Source: an uncultured Lachnospiraceae bacterium
GTDB taxonomy: Bacteria; Bacillota; Clostridia; Lachnospirales; Lachnospiraceae
Assembly (NCBI GenBank): GCA_937950565.1
Contig: CALFCS010000178.1
Coordinates: 1-19,612 of the forward strand
Direction: 5' to 3'
DNA length: 19,612 bases
The position numbers and the translations under genes were made by a program. Positions 1 through 9,248 of this stretch are shown one piece after another. Numbering within the stretch: position 1 is the first letter of the stretch; every line of letters begins with the position of its first letter. The notes under the pieces are model-generated. The model worked only from the letters and a program-made list of their open reading frames with translations, did no database searches and was not told the origin of the DNA.

Positions 1-797
1 GCCTTCGAAAGAATCGTATTTGCCTCACGGTTCATCTCCTGTGCAATAAAATCAAGCTTACGGCCGATTCCTGCCTCGTCAGACTGCAAAGTCTCCTTCA
101 TATGTACAATATGACTTCTCAGACGTACAATCTCTTCATCCGTACATATTTTATCTGCAAATAAAACAACCTCCGCCGCAATACGGCTTTCTTCAATCTG
201 CGTATCCGCAAGAAGCTCTTGCACCTTGCTCTCAAGCTTCTCCCGGTACTGGCTGATAATCATCGGCGCACGCTCCTCAATAAACGCAACAAGCTCAAGC
301 ATACCGTCAAGCTTCGCAATAATATCCGCTTTCAGATGCTCTCCCTCCGTCTGTCTGGTCTCCACAAACTGCTTTACCGCACCATCAAGCGCCTTCTTCA
401 ATCCATTCCACAGCTCTTCTTCATCCACAACCTGCTCTTCCATTGTCAAAATCTCAGGATAACGGGATAATGTAGATACCCGGATATCATTTTCAAGGGA
501 AAACGTCTCTCCCATCTGCTTAAGATAAGCCAGATATTCTCCTGCAAGAGCCTCATTATACTTCAAAGAAACCTGTCCCTCCGACAAATCCTCATAAGTA
601 ATAAACAAATCCACTTTTCCTCTGGAAATACTCTGCTTCATCAGACTGCGAATCGCAGTCTCAAAAAAATTCAGCTTTTTGGGCATGCGGATATTCACAT
701 CCAGATAGCGGTGATTCACACCCTTCATTTCCACTGTAAATCTCTTCTCTCCGTCCGTTGTCTCACACCGTCCGAAGCCTGTCATACTCTTTATCAT
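1..797 (-). CDS. yicC: YicC/YloC family endoribonuclease, 3' part outside window
   Basis: The reverse strand is open from an ATG at 795-797 to the window edge, giving about 265 residues. It begins MIKSMTGFGRCE, the hallmark N-terminus of the YicC/YloC family, and continues with the family-typical NHRYLDVNIRMPKKL stretch. Family members are about 290 residues, so only the last two dozen or so residues are missing. YicC proteins are hexameric single-strand RNA endonucleases implicated in mRNA and sRNA turnover; that is family knowledge. The start is supported by an AGAGGT ribosome binding site. In many Firmicutes yicC precedes gmk and rpoZ, which would lie beyond the left edge. It is divergent from rqcH, and their promoters overlap. 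Confidence 0.93.
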   Translation of the reverse strand, partial: MIKSMTGFGRCETTDGEKRFTVEMKGVNHRYLDVNIRMPKKLNFFETAIRSLMKQSISRGKVDLFITYEDLSEGQVSLKYNEALAGEYLAYLKQMGETFSLENDIRVSTLSRYPEILTMEEQVVDEEELWNGLKKALDGAVKQFVETRQTEGEHLKADIIAKLDGMLELVAFIEERAPMIISQYREKLESKVQELLADTQIEESRIAAEVVLFADKICTDEEIVRLRSHIVHMKETLQSDEAGIGRKLDFIAQEMNREANTILSK

Positions 798-878
798 GAT
801 GTAACCTCTTCTATTACCATTTACAGATGTTCACAATTACAAATGGCAACCTCTTCCAAAAAATAATTTCTTCCATCC

Positions 879-907
879 ATTATAAGTCATTTGGAATTCA
901 ACGTCAA
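879..907 (-). promoter_or_regulatory. sigma-A promoter of yicC
   Basis: On the reverse strand, TTGACG (907-902) is followed after 17 bases by TATAAT (884-879). The start point would be near 872, giving a leader of about 75 nt. It overlaps the rqcH promoter on the other strand across 891-907. Confidence 0.7.
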
Positions 908-919
908 CTATGATATACT
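891..919 (+). promoter_or_regulatory. sigma-A promoter of rqcH
   Basis: TTGGAA (891-896), a 17-base spacer, then TATACT (914-919) preceded by TG at the extended -10 position (TGATATACT). The start point near 926 leaves a short leader before the ATG at 950. It would make the in-frame ATG at 929 nearly leaderless, which supports the downstream start. Confidence 0.68.
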
Positions 920-949
920 AAACGATAAATGACGAAAGGACAAAGTACT

Positions 950-2685
950 ATGGCATTTGATGGAATTACTGTCGCGGCGCTTACCCGCGAATTAACCGAA
1001 AACATAACCGGCGGACGCATCGCCAAAATTACGCAGCCGGAGCCTGATGAACTTCTGCTCACACTCAAGCTGCCTGATGGGCAGAAACGCCTCTATATCT
1101 CGGCAAGTGCGTCTCTCCCGCTCATTTATCTGACGGATGAAAACAAACCCAGCCCTATGACTGCTCCTAATTTCTGTATGCTGCTTCGGAAACATATCGG
1201 AAACGGGCGGATTATCAGTATCACACAGCCAAAGCTGGAACGAATTATCTTCATTGAAATTGAGCATCTGAACGAACTGGGGGATCTCTGCCGCAAAAAA
1301 TTAATTGTTGAAATTATGGGAAAACACAGCAACATCATTTTCTGCGATGACAACGGGCAGATCATCGACAGCATCAAACACATTTCTGCACAGACAAGCT
1401 CTGTCCGTGAAGTATTACCGGGCCGGAAATATTTTATACCGGACACAATGAAAAAACACAACCCACTTGATGTGAGCGAAACTTCTTTTATTCATGCATT
1501 AAAAGAAAAACCGGTTCCCCTTGGCAAAGCAATCTATACGAGCTTTACCGGAATCAGCCCGGTTGCCGCTGAAGACATTTGCTGCCGTGCAGGAATTGAT
1601 TCCTCCCCGAATGCAGGTGAACTTTCGGACGATATCCTGGTCCACCTCTACCGGCAGTTTACTTACTATATAGACGAGCTGCGCTCCGGCAGTTTCCATC
1701 CGGCAGTCTATTATAATGGAAAAGACCCTGTAGAATATTCCGCACTGCCGCTTACCCATTATGCAAACTGCCGCCGGGAGGAGTTCGACTCTATTTCCAT
1801 GCTTCTCAAGAGCTATTATGAATCGAAAAACACATTGACACGTATCCGGCAAAAAAGCGCTGACCTCAGGCATGTAGTGCAGACTGCATTGGAAAGAAAC
1901 CGCAAAAAATACGATTTACAGAGGAAACAGCTTCGCGACACAGAGAACCGTGAAAAATATAAAGTGTATGGCGAGTTAATTAATACTTACGGCTACAACC
2001 TTGAACCAGGCTCCCGCTCTCTCACCTGCCTGAATTATTATACAAATGAAGAAATTACAATTCCTCTGGAGCCCACAAAAACTCCACAGGAAAACTCACA
2101 GAAATATTTTGCAAAATACAACAAACAGAAACGAACCTTTGAGGCGCTTACAAAGCTGATTCAGGAAACCCATGAAGATATTCTGTATCTGGAATCCATC
2201 AGCACAGCCCTGGACATTGCCCTGAGTGAAGCTGACCTGGCACAAATCAAAGAGGAGTTGATGCAAAGCGGCTATGTCCGACGAAAATATACAAAGAAAA
2301 AAGTGAAGCTCACAAGCAAGCCGCTCCACTATATTTCTGCTGATGGATATCACATGTATGTCGGGAAAAATAATCTGCAGAATGATGAACTGACCTTCTC
2401 CTTTGCCAATGGAAACGACTGGTGGTTCCACGCAAAGGGCGCGCCCGGTTCCCATGTCATCGTCCGGACAAATGGAGACGAGCTTCCAGACAGCACCTTT
2501 GAAGATGCCGGACGGCTGGCCGCCTATTATTCCAAAAACCGTGGCGGAGACAAAGTGGAAATCGACTATATCGAGAAAAAACACGTCAAAAAACCAAACG
2601 GGGCAAAGCCGGGATTTGTCATATATTATACAAACTATTCCCTTGTCATTGACTCCGATATTTCAAAAATAAAAGCCGTGCAGGA

Positions 2686-2689
<4 letters not shown>
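950..2689 (+). CDS. rqcH: RqcH, ribosome quality control NEMF/Rqc2 homolog (FbpA-like)
   Basis: A 579-residue protein starting MAFDGI, the conserved NFACT start. AAAGGA lies 9 bases before the ATG at 950; an upstream ATG at 929 lacks a site. RqcH binds split 50S subunits carrying stalled nascent chains and recruits tRNA-Ala to add C-terminal alanine tails that target the chain for proteolysis (established for Bacillus subtilis RqcH). The NFACT-N domain is about residues 1-200, a helix-hairpin/coiled-coil section about 280-430, and the NFACT-R domain about 460-565 with DGYHMYVGKNN and WWFHAKGAPGSHV. The functional Asp-Arg pair known as D97/R98 reads Glu97-Arg98 here. The length is normal. Older annotations call the family fibronectin-binding protein. 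The last bases overlap the convergent ATPase gene. Confidence 0.95.
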
Positions 2690-3987
<1,298 letters not shown>

Positions 3988-3994
3988 TCACCCC

Positions 3995-5125
3995 TTAGTA
4001 ATTCCCAAGAATCTTAAGACTCCGGCTTTCCTCACGCAACGCACGGATTGTGTTCTTCACTGCCGGGTCTTCCAGATTGCCTTCAAAATCTATAAAAAAC
4101 CGATATTCCCAGCTTCTTCCCTCAATAGGTCTCGATTCAATCCTTGTCATATTCAGATCATTATAAATAAAATGTGACAAAAGGTGATACAAAGAACCAC
4201 TCTCATGCGGAAGCTCAAAGCAAATGCTGATTTTGGACGCACCCTTTAAAAATACCTTCTGGTTCGTTACAACAATAAATCTTGTAGAATTATTCTTATC
4301 ATTGTTCACTCCATCCGCCAGCACTTCCAGTCCATAAACCTCAGCCGCATAAGCGCTGCACACGGCCGCCTGCGTCTTATCCTCATCCTCCAGTATCTTC
4401 TTTGCCGCAATCGCAGTATTCGCCACACTAATCTGCTGCCAGCTGCTGTGCTCGTCCAGAAAATGCGAAGTCTGCATCAATGCCTCCGCCTTAGAATAAA
4501 CCCGCTCAATCTCACCAAGCTTCGCTCCCGGAAGCCCGGAAAGCGTATGGGCGATTGGAATAATCGTCTCTCCAACGATATAATTTTCAAATTCCACCAG
4601 TAAATCATACATTTCGTTTACTGAACCGGCAGAAGAATTTTCAATCGGAAGCACCGCATAATCCGCCGCACCTTCCTCAATTGCTTCCATCGCTTCTCTG
4701 AATGTACGGACATGATAATTATTACATTTCTCGCCAAAATAATTCTTCATGGCGGCCTGTCCATAAGCTCCCTCCGTGCCCTGGAACACAATTCTTGCAT
4801 TCTCCGCCTCCAGCGAATCAATCTCAATAAACGGCAGACGTCCAAGCGCTCCCGCCTCTACCAGCTGACGGTACTGAAGCTTTCTGCTCATGGACATCAG
4901 CTGTTGGTATAATTCCTGAATTCCTTTTTTATTAAACTCTGATGTCACTTTTCCTGCAACATCCTGAAGCTTTTCCTTTTCCCTCTGACGGTCAAACACC
5001 TTTTTCCCCGTCTCTACTTTATATTCACCTACCTGCTGACAGATGCCCATCCTCTCTTCATATAATTTTACAATCTGATTATCTACCTCATCAAGCTGTC
5101 TGCGCAGTTCCTGTAAAGATGCCAT
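3995..5125 (-). CDS. pheA: Bifunctional chorismate mutase / prephenate dehydratase (P-protein)
   Basis: A 376-residue protein converting chorismate to prephenate and then phenylpyruvate in phenylalanine synthesis. Residues about 1-85 are an AroQ-type chorismate mutase (LDEVDNQIVKLYEERM). Residues about 108-285 are the prephenate dehydratase domain, with FQGTEGAYGQ, LPIENSSAGSV and the catalytic NNSTRF motif. The C-terminus is an ACT regulatory domain with ESRPI, the phenylalanine-binding signature, so feedback inhibition by Phe is expected from the family. I chose the second of two in-frame ATGs (5125 rather than 5131): AGGAG is 8 bases from it but only 2 from the first. No T-box or leader-peptide attenuator is visible in the short leader. 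The DUF815 ATPase follows in the same operon. Confidence 0.95.
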   Translation of the reverse strand: MASLQELRRQLDEVDNQIVKLYEERMGICQQVGEYKVETGKKVFDRQREKEKLQDVAGKVTSEFNKKGIQELYQQLMSMSRKLQYRQLVEAGALGRLPFIEIDSLEAENARIVFQGTEGAYGQAAMKNYFGEKCNNYHVRTFREAMEAIEEGAADYAVLPIENSSAGSVNEMYDLLVEFENYIVGETIIPIAHTLSGLPGAKLGEIERVYSKAEALMQTSHFLDEHSSWQQISVANTAIAAKKILEDEDKTQAAVCSAYAAEVYGLEVLADGVNNDKNNSTRFIVVTNQKVFLKGASKISICFELPHESGSLYHLLSHFIYNDLNMTRIESRPIEGRSWEYRFFIDFEGNLEDPAVKNTIRALREESRSLKILGNY

Positions 5126-5160
5126 ACTCATCTCTCCTTTTTCCTTTTAAAGCTTTACGA

Positions 5161-5169
5161 AGTATATCA
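5161..5169 (-). promoter_or_regulatory. Extended -10 promoter of pheA
   Basis: The reverse strand reads TGATATACT, an extended -10, with no convincing -35 at 17 bases. The start point near 5154 would give a leader of about 29 nt before the ATG at 5125. Confidence 0.45.
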
Positions 5170-5215
5170 TATTTTTACTATAAAATCTACCTTTGAAAAA
5201 ATATCCATCCAGACA

Positions 5216-5244
5216 TTGAAAATATTTATGGTTTGGTATATGAT
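5216..5244 (+). promoter_or_regulatory. sigma-A promoter of pyrBI
   Basis: TTGAAA (5216-5221), a 17-base spacer, then TATGAT (5239-5244). The start point near 5251 gives a leader of about 44 nt with no room for a PyrR-type attenuator and no visible terminator hairpin. Confidence 0.7.
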
Positions 5245-5294
5245 TAGACAGAGAAATTTAACAAAGAATTTTCAGTCAACTTAAGGAGGGTTTT

Positions 5295-6212
5295 ATGAGA
5301 CACTTAATGAGCCCACTGGATTTTTCCGTGGAAGAATTAGAAAAGCTAATGGACCTGGCAAACGACATAGAAGCGAATCCTCAGAAATACGCTCATGCAT
5401 GTGAAGGAAAGAAACTGGCCACTTTATTCTATGAACCAAGCACAAGAACAAGACTCAGCCACGAAGCGGCTATGTTAAACCTCGGCGGAAGCGTTCTTGG
5501 ATTCTCATCTGCCGATTCAAGCTCAGCCTCAAAAGGCGAAAGCGTTGCCGACACCATCCGCGTCATTTCCTGTTACGCAGATATTTGTGCAATGCGTCAT
5601 CCAAAAGAAGGCGCCGCACTGGTCGCAGGCACACACTCCAGAATTCCTGTTATCAACGCAGGCGACGGCGGACATCAGCATCCGACGCAGACACTTACCG
5701 ATCTTTTAACCATCCGTTCCCTAAAAGGAAGACTTGACAATATGACTATCGGTCTTTGCGGAGACCTGAAATTCGGACGTACCGTCCACTCTCTGATCCA
5801 TGCACTGGTTCGTTACCCTGGCATCAAATTCATACTGATTTCACCGGAAGAGCTCAGAGTCCCCGGCTACATACGTAAAGATGTGCTCGACCGCCTGAAT
5901 ATTGAATATAAAGAAGTTGTGCGCCTGGAGGATGCGCTCCCGGAGCTTGATCTTCTCTACATGACCCGTGTGCAGAAGGAACGTTTCTTTAATGAAGAAG
6001 ATTATGTCCGGATGAAAGACTTCTATATTCTGGATTCTAAAAAAATGGAGCTGGCAAGGGAAGATATGTATGTCCTGCATCCACTTCCAAGAGTAAATGA
6101 AATATCTGTTGAAATAGACAAAGACCCAAGAGCCGCTTATTTCAAGCAGGCACAATACGGTGTATACATCAGAATGGCTCTGATACTGACGCTGTTAAAT
6201 ATCGAAGTATAG
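5295..6212 (+). CDS. pyrB: Aspartate carbamoyltransferase catalytic subunit
   Basis: A 305-residue protein that condenses carbamoyl phosphate with aspartate, the committed step of pyrimidine synthesis. The carbamoyl-phosphate loop FYEPSTRTR lies at 45-53, the mobile SxxSxxKGES loop with Lys80 follows, HPTQ is at 129-132, and HPLPR at 262-266. The usual Phe after STRTRxS is His here (RLSHE), a mild variation. Length is standard. An AAGGAGG site sits 5 bases before the ATG. The regulatory subunit gene follows after 12 bases, so the product should be the allosteric class B (PyrB6-PyrI6) enzyme. Confidence 0.97.
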   Translation: MRHLMSPLDFSVEELEKLMDLANDIEANPQKYAHACEGKKLATLFYEPSTRTRLSHEAAMLNLGGSVLGFSSADSSSASKGESVADTIRVISCYADICAMRHPKEGAALVAGTHSRIPVINAGDGGHQHPTQTLTDLLTIRSLKGRLDNMTIGLCGDLKFGRTVHSLIHALVRYPGIKFILISPEELRVPGYIRKDVLDRLNIEYKEVVRLEDALPELDLLYMTRVQKERFFNEEDYVRMKDFYILDSKKMELAREDMYVLHPLPRVNEISVEIDKDPRAAYFKQAQYGVYIRMALILTLLNIEV

Positions 6213-6224
6213 GGGGACTCTATC

Positions 6225-6677
6225 ATGGTAAAAAACACACTGAACGTCGGACAAATATCTGAAGGATTTGTTCTTGACCACATCCAGGCAGGACGAAGCA
6301 TGGATATCTACAAATATCTTCATCTTGATAAGCTGGACTGCTGTGTCGCAATTATCAAAAATGCAAAAAGCAGTAAAATGGGCAAAAAGGATATTATAAA
6401 AATTGAATGTCCGATTGATTTCATGGATCTCGATATTTTAGGATTCATTGACCACAACATTACTGTTAATATTATAAAGGACGAACAGATTGTGGAAAAG
6501 AAATGTCTCCACCTTCCAAAAGAAATCCGGAATATTATCCGCTGCAAGAACCCCCGGTGCATTACCTCTATCGAGCAGGAGCTTGATCATGTATTTGTAC
6601 TGACAGACCCGGAAAAAGAAGTATACCGCTGTAAATACTGCGAAGAGAAATACGACGGACGCTTCCGGAAACGGTAA
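6225..6677 (+). CDS. pyrI: Aspartate carbamoyltransferase regulatory subunit
   Basis: A 150-residue PyrI. The N-terminal nucleotide-binding domain contains VGQISEGFVLDHI and GRSMDIYKYL. The C-terminal zinc domain has four cysteines at 107, 112, 136 and 139 (C-x4-C and C-x2-C), which hold the zinc at the PyrB interface. It confers feedback control by CTP/UTP and activation by ATP in characterised relatives. The start follows an AGGGGGA site, 12 bases after the pyrB stop, so the pair is translated from one message. Length is as in Escherichia coli. Confidence 0.96.
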   Translation: MVKNTLNVGQISEGFVLDHIQAGRSMDIYKYLHLDKLDCCVAIIKNAKSSKMGKKDIIKIECPIDFMDLDILGFIDHNITVNIIKDEQIVEKKCLHLPKEIRNIIRCKNPRCITSIEQELDHVFVLTDPEKEVYRCKYCEEKYDGRFRKR

Positions 6678-6734
6678 GAACAGGACACATAAAAAGGTTG
6701 TAATTTTTCTATAAACAAAAGCCAGATAAAGAAC

Positions 6735-6774
6735 AAGGTCTTCTATGATAAAATCAAATATCATAGGAGACCTT
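6735..6774. terminator. Hairpin between convergent pyrI and PBECR4-like gene
   Basis: A 15-bp stem, AAGGTCTTCTATGAT against ATCATAGGAGACCTT, with a 10-base loop; one position is T-G in the forward RNA. It starts three bases past the reverse-strand stop. U-tracts are weak on both sides, so it is a probable shared terminator and not a classical one. Confidence 0.5.
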
Positions 6775-6777
6775 AAA

Positions 6778-7371
6778 TCATTTTGCCTGCTCTTCCACTT
6801 CTTTTTTTAATCTGTCATATAAGACAATCCCCTCATTGGTATTAAGGTTTATTTTTTTCTTAAACAGAAGTGTCCATGATGCTTGATTTTTTGTGTAATC
6901 CTTTTTCATTTCTGGGAAAAAAGATCTACAAAAATAGTATTCATCCATACCATGAGATAAAAAAAGATACAAATTTCTGTTTTCCATATTGTTCCGCATC
7001 AAATAATCTGCATCAATCAAAGAATAGACATTTGCCTTCTGATTATACTTAAATACTGTATCGTTACTATCCAACATTTCCTGTAATAAAGGAAGAAAAT
7101 GCACCCTTTCTTCTATTTTTTTATAGAAATCTGATGATTCTACCTGTTCAGTTGTAATTTTTCCCGCCACAATTTCGTCAAATATTTTTCCTCTGTCTCG
7201 ATTTAATTCTGGACGATCAGAAAGATACTGAAGCCCCATTAAATGAAAACAATCTTTCTTGTCGAAAGTTATATGAAGTGTTACCGCAACACCTTTTCTG
7301 CCTAAAACAATTTCATATTCTGTATTTAAAAGTGGCAGAAATGCGGTCACACAATCAAAAATGTTTGGCAT
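6778..7371 (-). CDS. PBECR4-like domain protein, putative BECR-fold nuclease
   Basis: A 197-residue protein. The pattern FHLMGLQYLSDRPELN, then GKIFDEIVAGKIT, then the C-terminal SWTLLFKK resembles the PBECR4 family (phage Barnase-EndoU-ColicinE5/D-RelE-like nuclease 4). Those proteins are predicted RNases, often linked to phages and conflict systems. This is recognition by eye and catalytic residues cannot be assigned. No signal peptide or membrane segment is visible. The start has an AAGGAtgAAGGA double site. It lies downstream of a structured leader that ends in an intrinsic terminator 32 bases before the ATG, so its expression probably depends on read-through. No protein antitoxin gene adjoins it. 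It could also be a non-toxic member of the family. Confidence 0.6.
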   Translation of the reverse strand: MPNIFDCVTAFLPLLNTEYEIVLGRKGVAVTLHITFDKKDCFHLMGLQYLSDRPELNRDRGKIFDEIVAGKITTEQVESSDFYKKIEERVHFLPLLQEMLDSNDTVFKYNQKANVYSLIDADYLMRNNMENRNLYLFLSHGMDEYYFCRSFFPEMKKDYTKNQASWTLLFKKKINLNTNEGIVLYDRLKKEVEEQAK

Positions 7372-7394
7372 AATCCTTCATCCTTTTTGTCTAA

Positions 7395-7562
7395 GATTAA
7401 AGAAAGCTCTGCTTATGCAGAGCTTTCCGACATTTTCTTTCAAGACCGAAATCCCTATCCAGATTGTGGTAAATGTCAAACCCTTATAAAGCTCATAAGG
7501 CACTGCTCTCTGGCACAACACCTTACTTCCACGCTTGGCAGACACTCAAGTTGCCTGTCTTT
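7395..7562 (-). ncRNA. Candidate structured RNA / attenuating leader upstream of the PBECR4-like gene
   Basis: Reverse-strand transcription from about 7562 would give an RNA of roughly 170 nt with no convincing ORF. Elements in order: a hairpin at 7500-7482 (CCTTAT, loop GAGCTTT, ATAAGG); a long-range helix GACATTT (7477-7471) with AAATGTC (7435-7429); and a terminator at 7426-7403. The 7-nt loop GAGCTTT is exactly complementary to AAAGCTC at the start of the terminator stem, so the loop could compete with terminator formation. It may be a stand-alone small RNA, a cis attenuator or both. I do not recognise a known Rfam class. Confidence 0.45.
7403..7426 (-). terminator. Intrinsic terminator in the leader of the PBECR4-like gene
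   Basis: A perfect 10-bp stem, AAAGCTCTGC and GCAGAGCTTT, around a 4-base loop. On the reverse strand it is followed by CTTTAATCTT. It lies 32 bases before the downstream start codon. Confidence 0.7.
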
Positions 7563-7568
7563 AATATT

Positions 7569-7597
7569 ATATTACCTTCTTCTGGAAAGTATGTCAA
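7569..7597 (-). promoter_or_regulatory. sigma-A promoter of the leader RNA / PBECR4-like gene
   Basis: On the reverse strand, a consensus TTGACA (7597-7592), 17 bases, then TAATAT (7574-7569). An overlapping TATAAT (7571-7566) would give a 20-base spacer. It lies in the gap just after the upstream ATPase stop, so the leader has its own promoter. Confidence 0.6.
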
Positions 7598-7627
7598 TCA
7601 ATACTTACAATTTATGATCTGTTTTAT

Positions 7628-8815
7628 CTATTTATTTTCTTCATACCACTGCTTGTACTCATCCAGCCGCTGAATATATCCACTGAACTCGGGAACGGTA
7701 AAATCTAACTCCTTATATCTAATAGGATAAATGATTTCTTTACTAATCAGCTGTGCCCTTGTAGTCGATATCTGGTTAACATTTTTATGAAGATTCTTCG
7801 CAATATTAGAAATTGTGCATGGCAGTTCCCCACATTTAACCATAGCAAAAACAAATTTTTTGTCGCTATCCGCACATCTTTCATACCTGACTTTAAAGAA
7901 ACCAATATCTAATGTTTTGAAAAACTCACTCACATTTTCCTCTACATGAAAACGTCTAATTTCATCTTCATTTGTATTTTTGTATACAATCTGACACATC
8001 TGCTGTATAAAAAACGGATAGCCTTTTGTAATAGAGATAATCTTGTCTATGGCTTCTGCTGAATATGTGATTCCAAATTTGCCGGCAGGTATTTCTATTG
8101 CCTTTTTTGACTGTCCATCAGCCAATGAACCAATCTCTTTATATAAAAATAACCTCTCTGAATAAGATTTTTCATCAGATAACATCTTATATATCTTCGG
8201 AAGGCCCGCTCCGATAACCATTACAGGATACCCTAACTGATTCGTACGATGTAATGCAGAAATCAGTGACCCCAGCTCTTTGGATTTCATATACTGAATC
8301 TCATCTATAAAAAAGCAGATTGGTGTTTCAGATTTGTATGCCGTCTCCCCAATCGTTGTGAAAACATCTGTTAAGCTTTGAGTAAGATTGGTAGATTTAT
8401 ATAACTCCTGTTCCTGCAAGGATAAAGAAAATGTACTGTCGTTGGGATCAAAAGAAACCACTAATGCCTTAATTGCATCCAAAGGTTTCTGTATTAAATT
8501 TTTAAATTTTTCCTTTGTGCTCACTTTTCTCAGAAAAGCCTGCGAGCAGGCTGCAATCTGCGAAATAAAGTCATTCCGCTCTTCCACCTCAATATGCCTG
8601 CAAAAAATATCTTTGTCTTCCGCTATTTTCTGCAGCTTATTGATAAGAACTGTCTTTCCGCCTCCTCTTAATCCACTAAAAATAATTGACTGCGTCGGAA
8701 TATTCATTATAAGGGCATCAAACATCTGCTCAACATTCTGTATATCTTCCTCTCTGCCCGCAAGATATGTCGGCATCAATCCTGGCCCAGGTCTATATGG
8801 ATTCACCTTAAACAT
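7628..8815 (-). CDS. AAA-family ATPase with C-terminal winged-helix-like region
   Basis: A 395-residue P-loop ATPase of the archaeal-ATPase/Orc1-like type common in Firmicutes and Actinobacteria. It begins NPYRPGPGLMPTYLAGRE, the usual N-terminus, in which the conserved GRE contacts nucleotide. Walker A is GLRGGGKT at 48-55 and Walker B CFFIDEIQ at 167-174; a helical lid and a winged-helix-like C-terminus (ISNIAKNLHKNVNQISTTRAQLI) follow. The biological role is unknown for this group; automated pipelines sometimes transfer replication-initiator names, which is not justified here. GGAGG lies 8 bases before the ATG. It sits between the acidic lipoprotein gene and the leader RNA. A TATAAT at 8821-8826 overlaps the ribosome binding region and is unlikely to be its promoter. 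Confidence 0.8.
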   Translation of the reverse strand: MFKVNPYRPGPGLMPTYLAGREEDIQNVEQMFDALIMNIPTQSIIFSGLRGGGKTVLINKLQKIAEDKDIFCRHIEVEERNDFISQIAACSQAFLRKVSTKEKFKNLIQKPLDAIKALVVSFDPNDSTFSLSLQEQELYKSTNLTQSLTDVFTTIGETAYKSETPICFFIDEIQYMKSKELGSLISALHRTNQLGYPVMVIGAGLPKIYKMLSDEKSYSERLFLYKEIGSLADGQSKKAIEIPAGKFGITYSAEAIDKIISITKGYPFFIQQMCQIVYKNTNEDEIRRFHVEENVSEFFKTLDIGFFKVRYERCADSDKKFVFAMVKCGELPCTISNIAKNLHKNVNQISTTRAQLISKEIIYPIRYKELDFTVPEFSGYIQRLDEYKQWYEENK

Positions 8816-8881
8816 ATAATCGCCTCCCGATTATACTTTCACACATAATCACGCTTTCGTCAATAAAGAAACTCCATCTTA

Positions 8882-9067
8882 TTATTCAAAATCTCCAAAC
8901 TCGCCCTCTTCAAATTCATCCTCAATCTCATCCTCGGATTCCTGGTCTTCTAACGTTTCCTCCTGTTTCTGTTGGGATGCTTCTTCTTTATCCTTTTTAC
9001 CATGACATCCTGCAAATGACAAAGCTATTACAGAAATCATTATCAAACAAAATAATCTTTTTTTCAA
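8882..9067 (-). CDS. Small acidic lipoprotein
   Basis: A 61-residue protein translated from a TTG. The signal peptide MKKRLFCLIMISVIALSFAGC has a textbook lipobox (FAGC), so Cys21 would be lipidated. The mature 41-residue chain is short, Lys-rich at first and then strongly acidic, and ends FEEGEFGDFE. I chose the TTG at 9065-9067 because AAAGGCAGGTGA precedes it at good distance and it gives a canonical n-region; a TTG at 9091 or a GTG at 9076 would prepend charged residues to the signal. The last 10 residues are almost identical to those of the 38-residue peptide encoded at 9249-9365. The function is unknown. Its promoter is unclear: only a weak TATAAA element lies upstream. Confidence 0.72.
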   Translation of the reverse strand: MKKRLFCLIMISVIALSFAGCHGKKDKEEASQQKQEETLEDQESEDEIEDEFEEGEFGDFE

Positions 9068-9136
9068 CTTCTTCACCTGCCTTTCATTCAAGTTCTTATT
9101 TCCGCCTTTATAACGCTCTTAATATCCGATTAAAGA

Positions 9137-9185
9137 AGAAGTCCGATTCCAAAAGATATTTTTTTCTTTTTGAAATCGGACTTCT
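9137..9185 (-). terminator. Terminator of the surface-protein operon
   Basis: The left arm AGAAGTCCGATT is matched perfectly by AATCGGACTTCT, and the stem extends through CAAAAG/CTTTTTG with one bulge. On the reverse strand it runs into TCTTTAATC. It separates the 38-residue peptide gene from the lipoprotein gene. Confidence 0.6.
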
Positions 9186-9248
9186 CATGCATCATTACAA
9201 TCGACTTCTAGATTATATGAATCCCTATCTAAAATAAGTTATAATATA

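Noticed and set aside
219..470. Forward-strand ORFs within the yicC region
   Set aside because: They lie opposite a clearly conserved YicC frame, resemble no family, and have no ribosome sites.
5245..5294. PyrR-type attenuator or T-box in front of pyrB or pheA
   Set aside because: Both leaders are under 50 nt and contain no hairpin with a U-tract or T-box signature.
7395..7562. Classical type III antitoxin repeat array or 6S RNA
   Set aside because: Only a faint similarity between GTGTCTGCCA and GTGTTGTGCCA is visible, not tandem repeats. The RNA ends do not form the closing stem expected for 6S RNA.
8821..8826. TATAAT just upstream of the AAA ATPase as its promoter
   Set aside because: The start point would fall inside the ribosome binding site, and the nearest TTGACG is 22 bases away instead of about 17.
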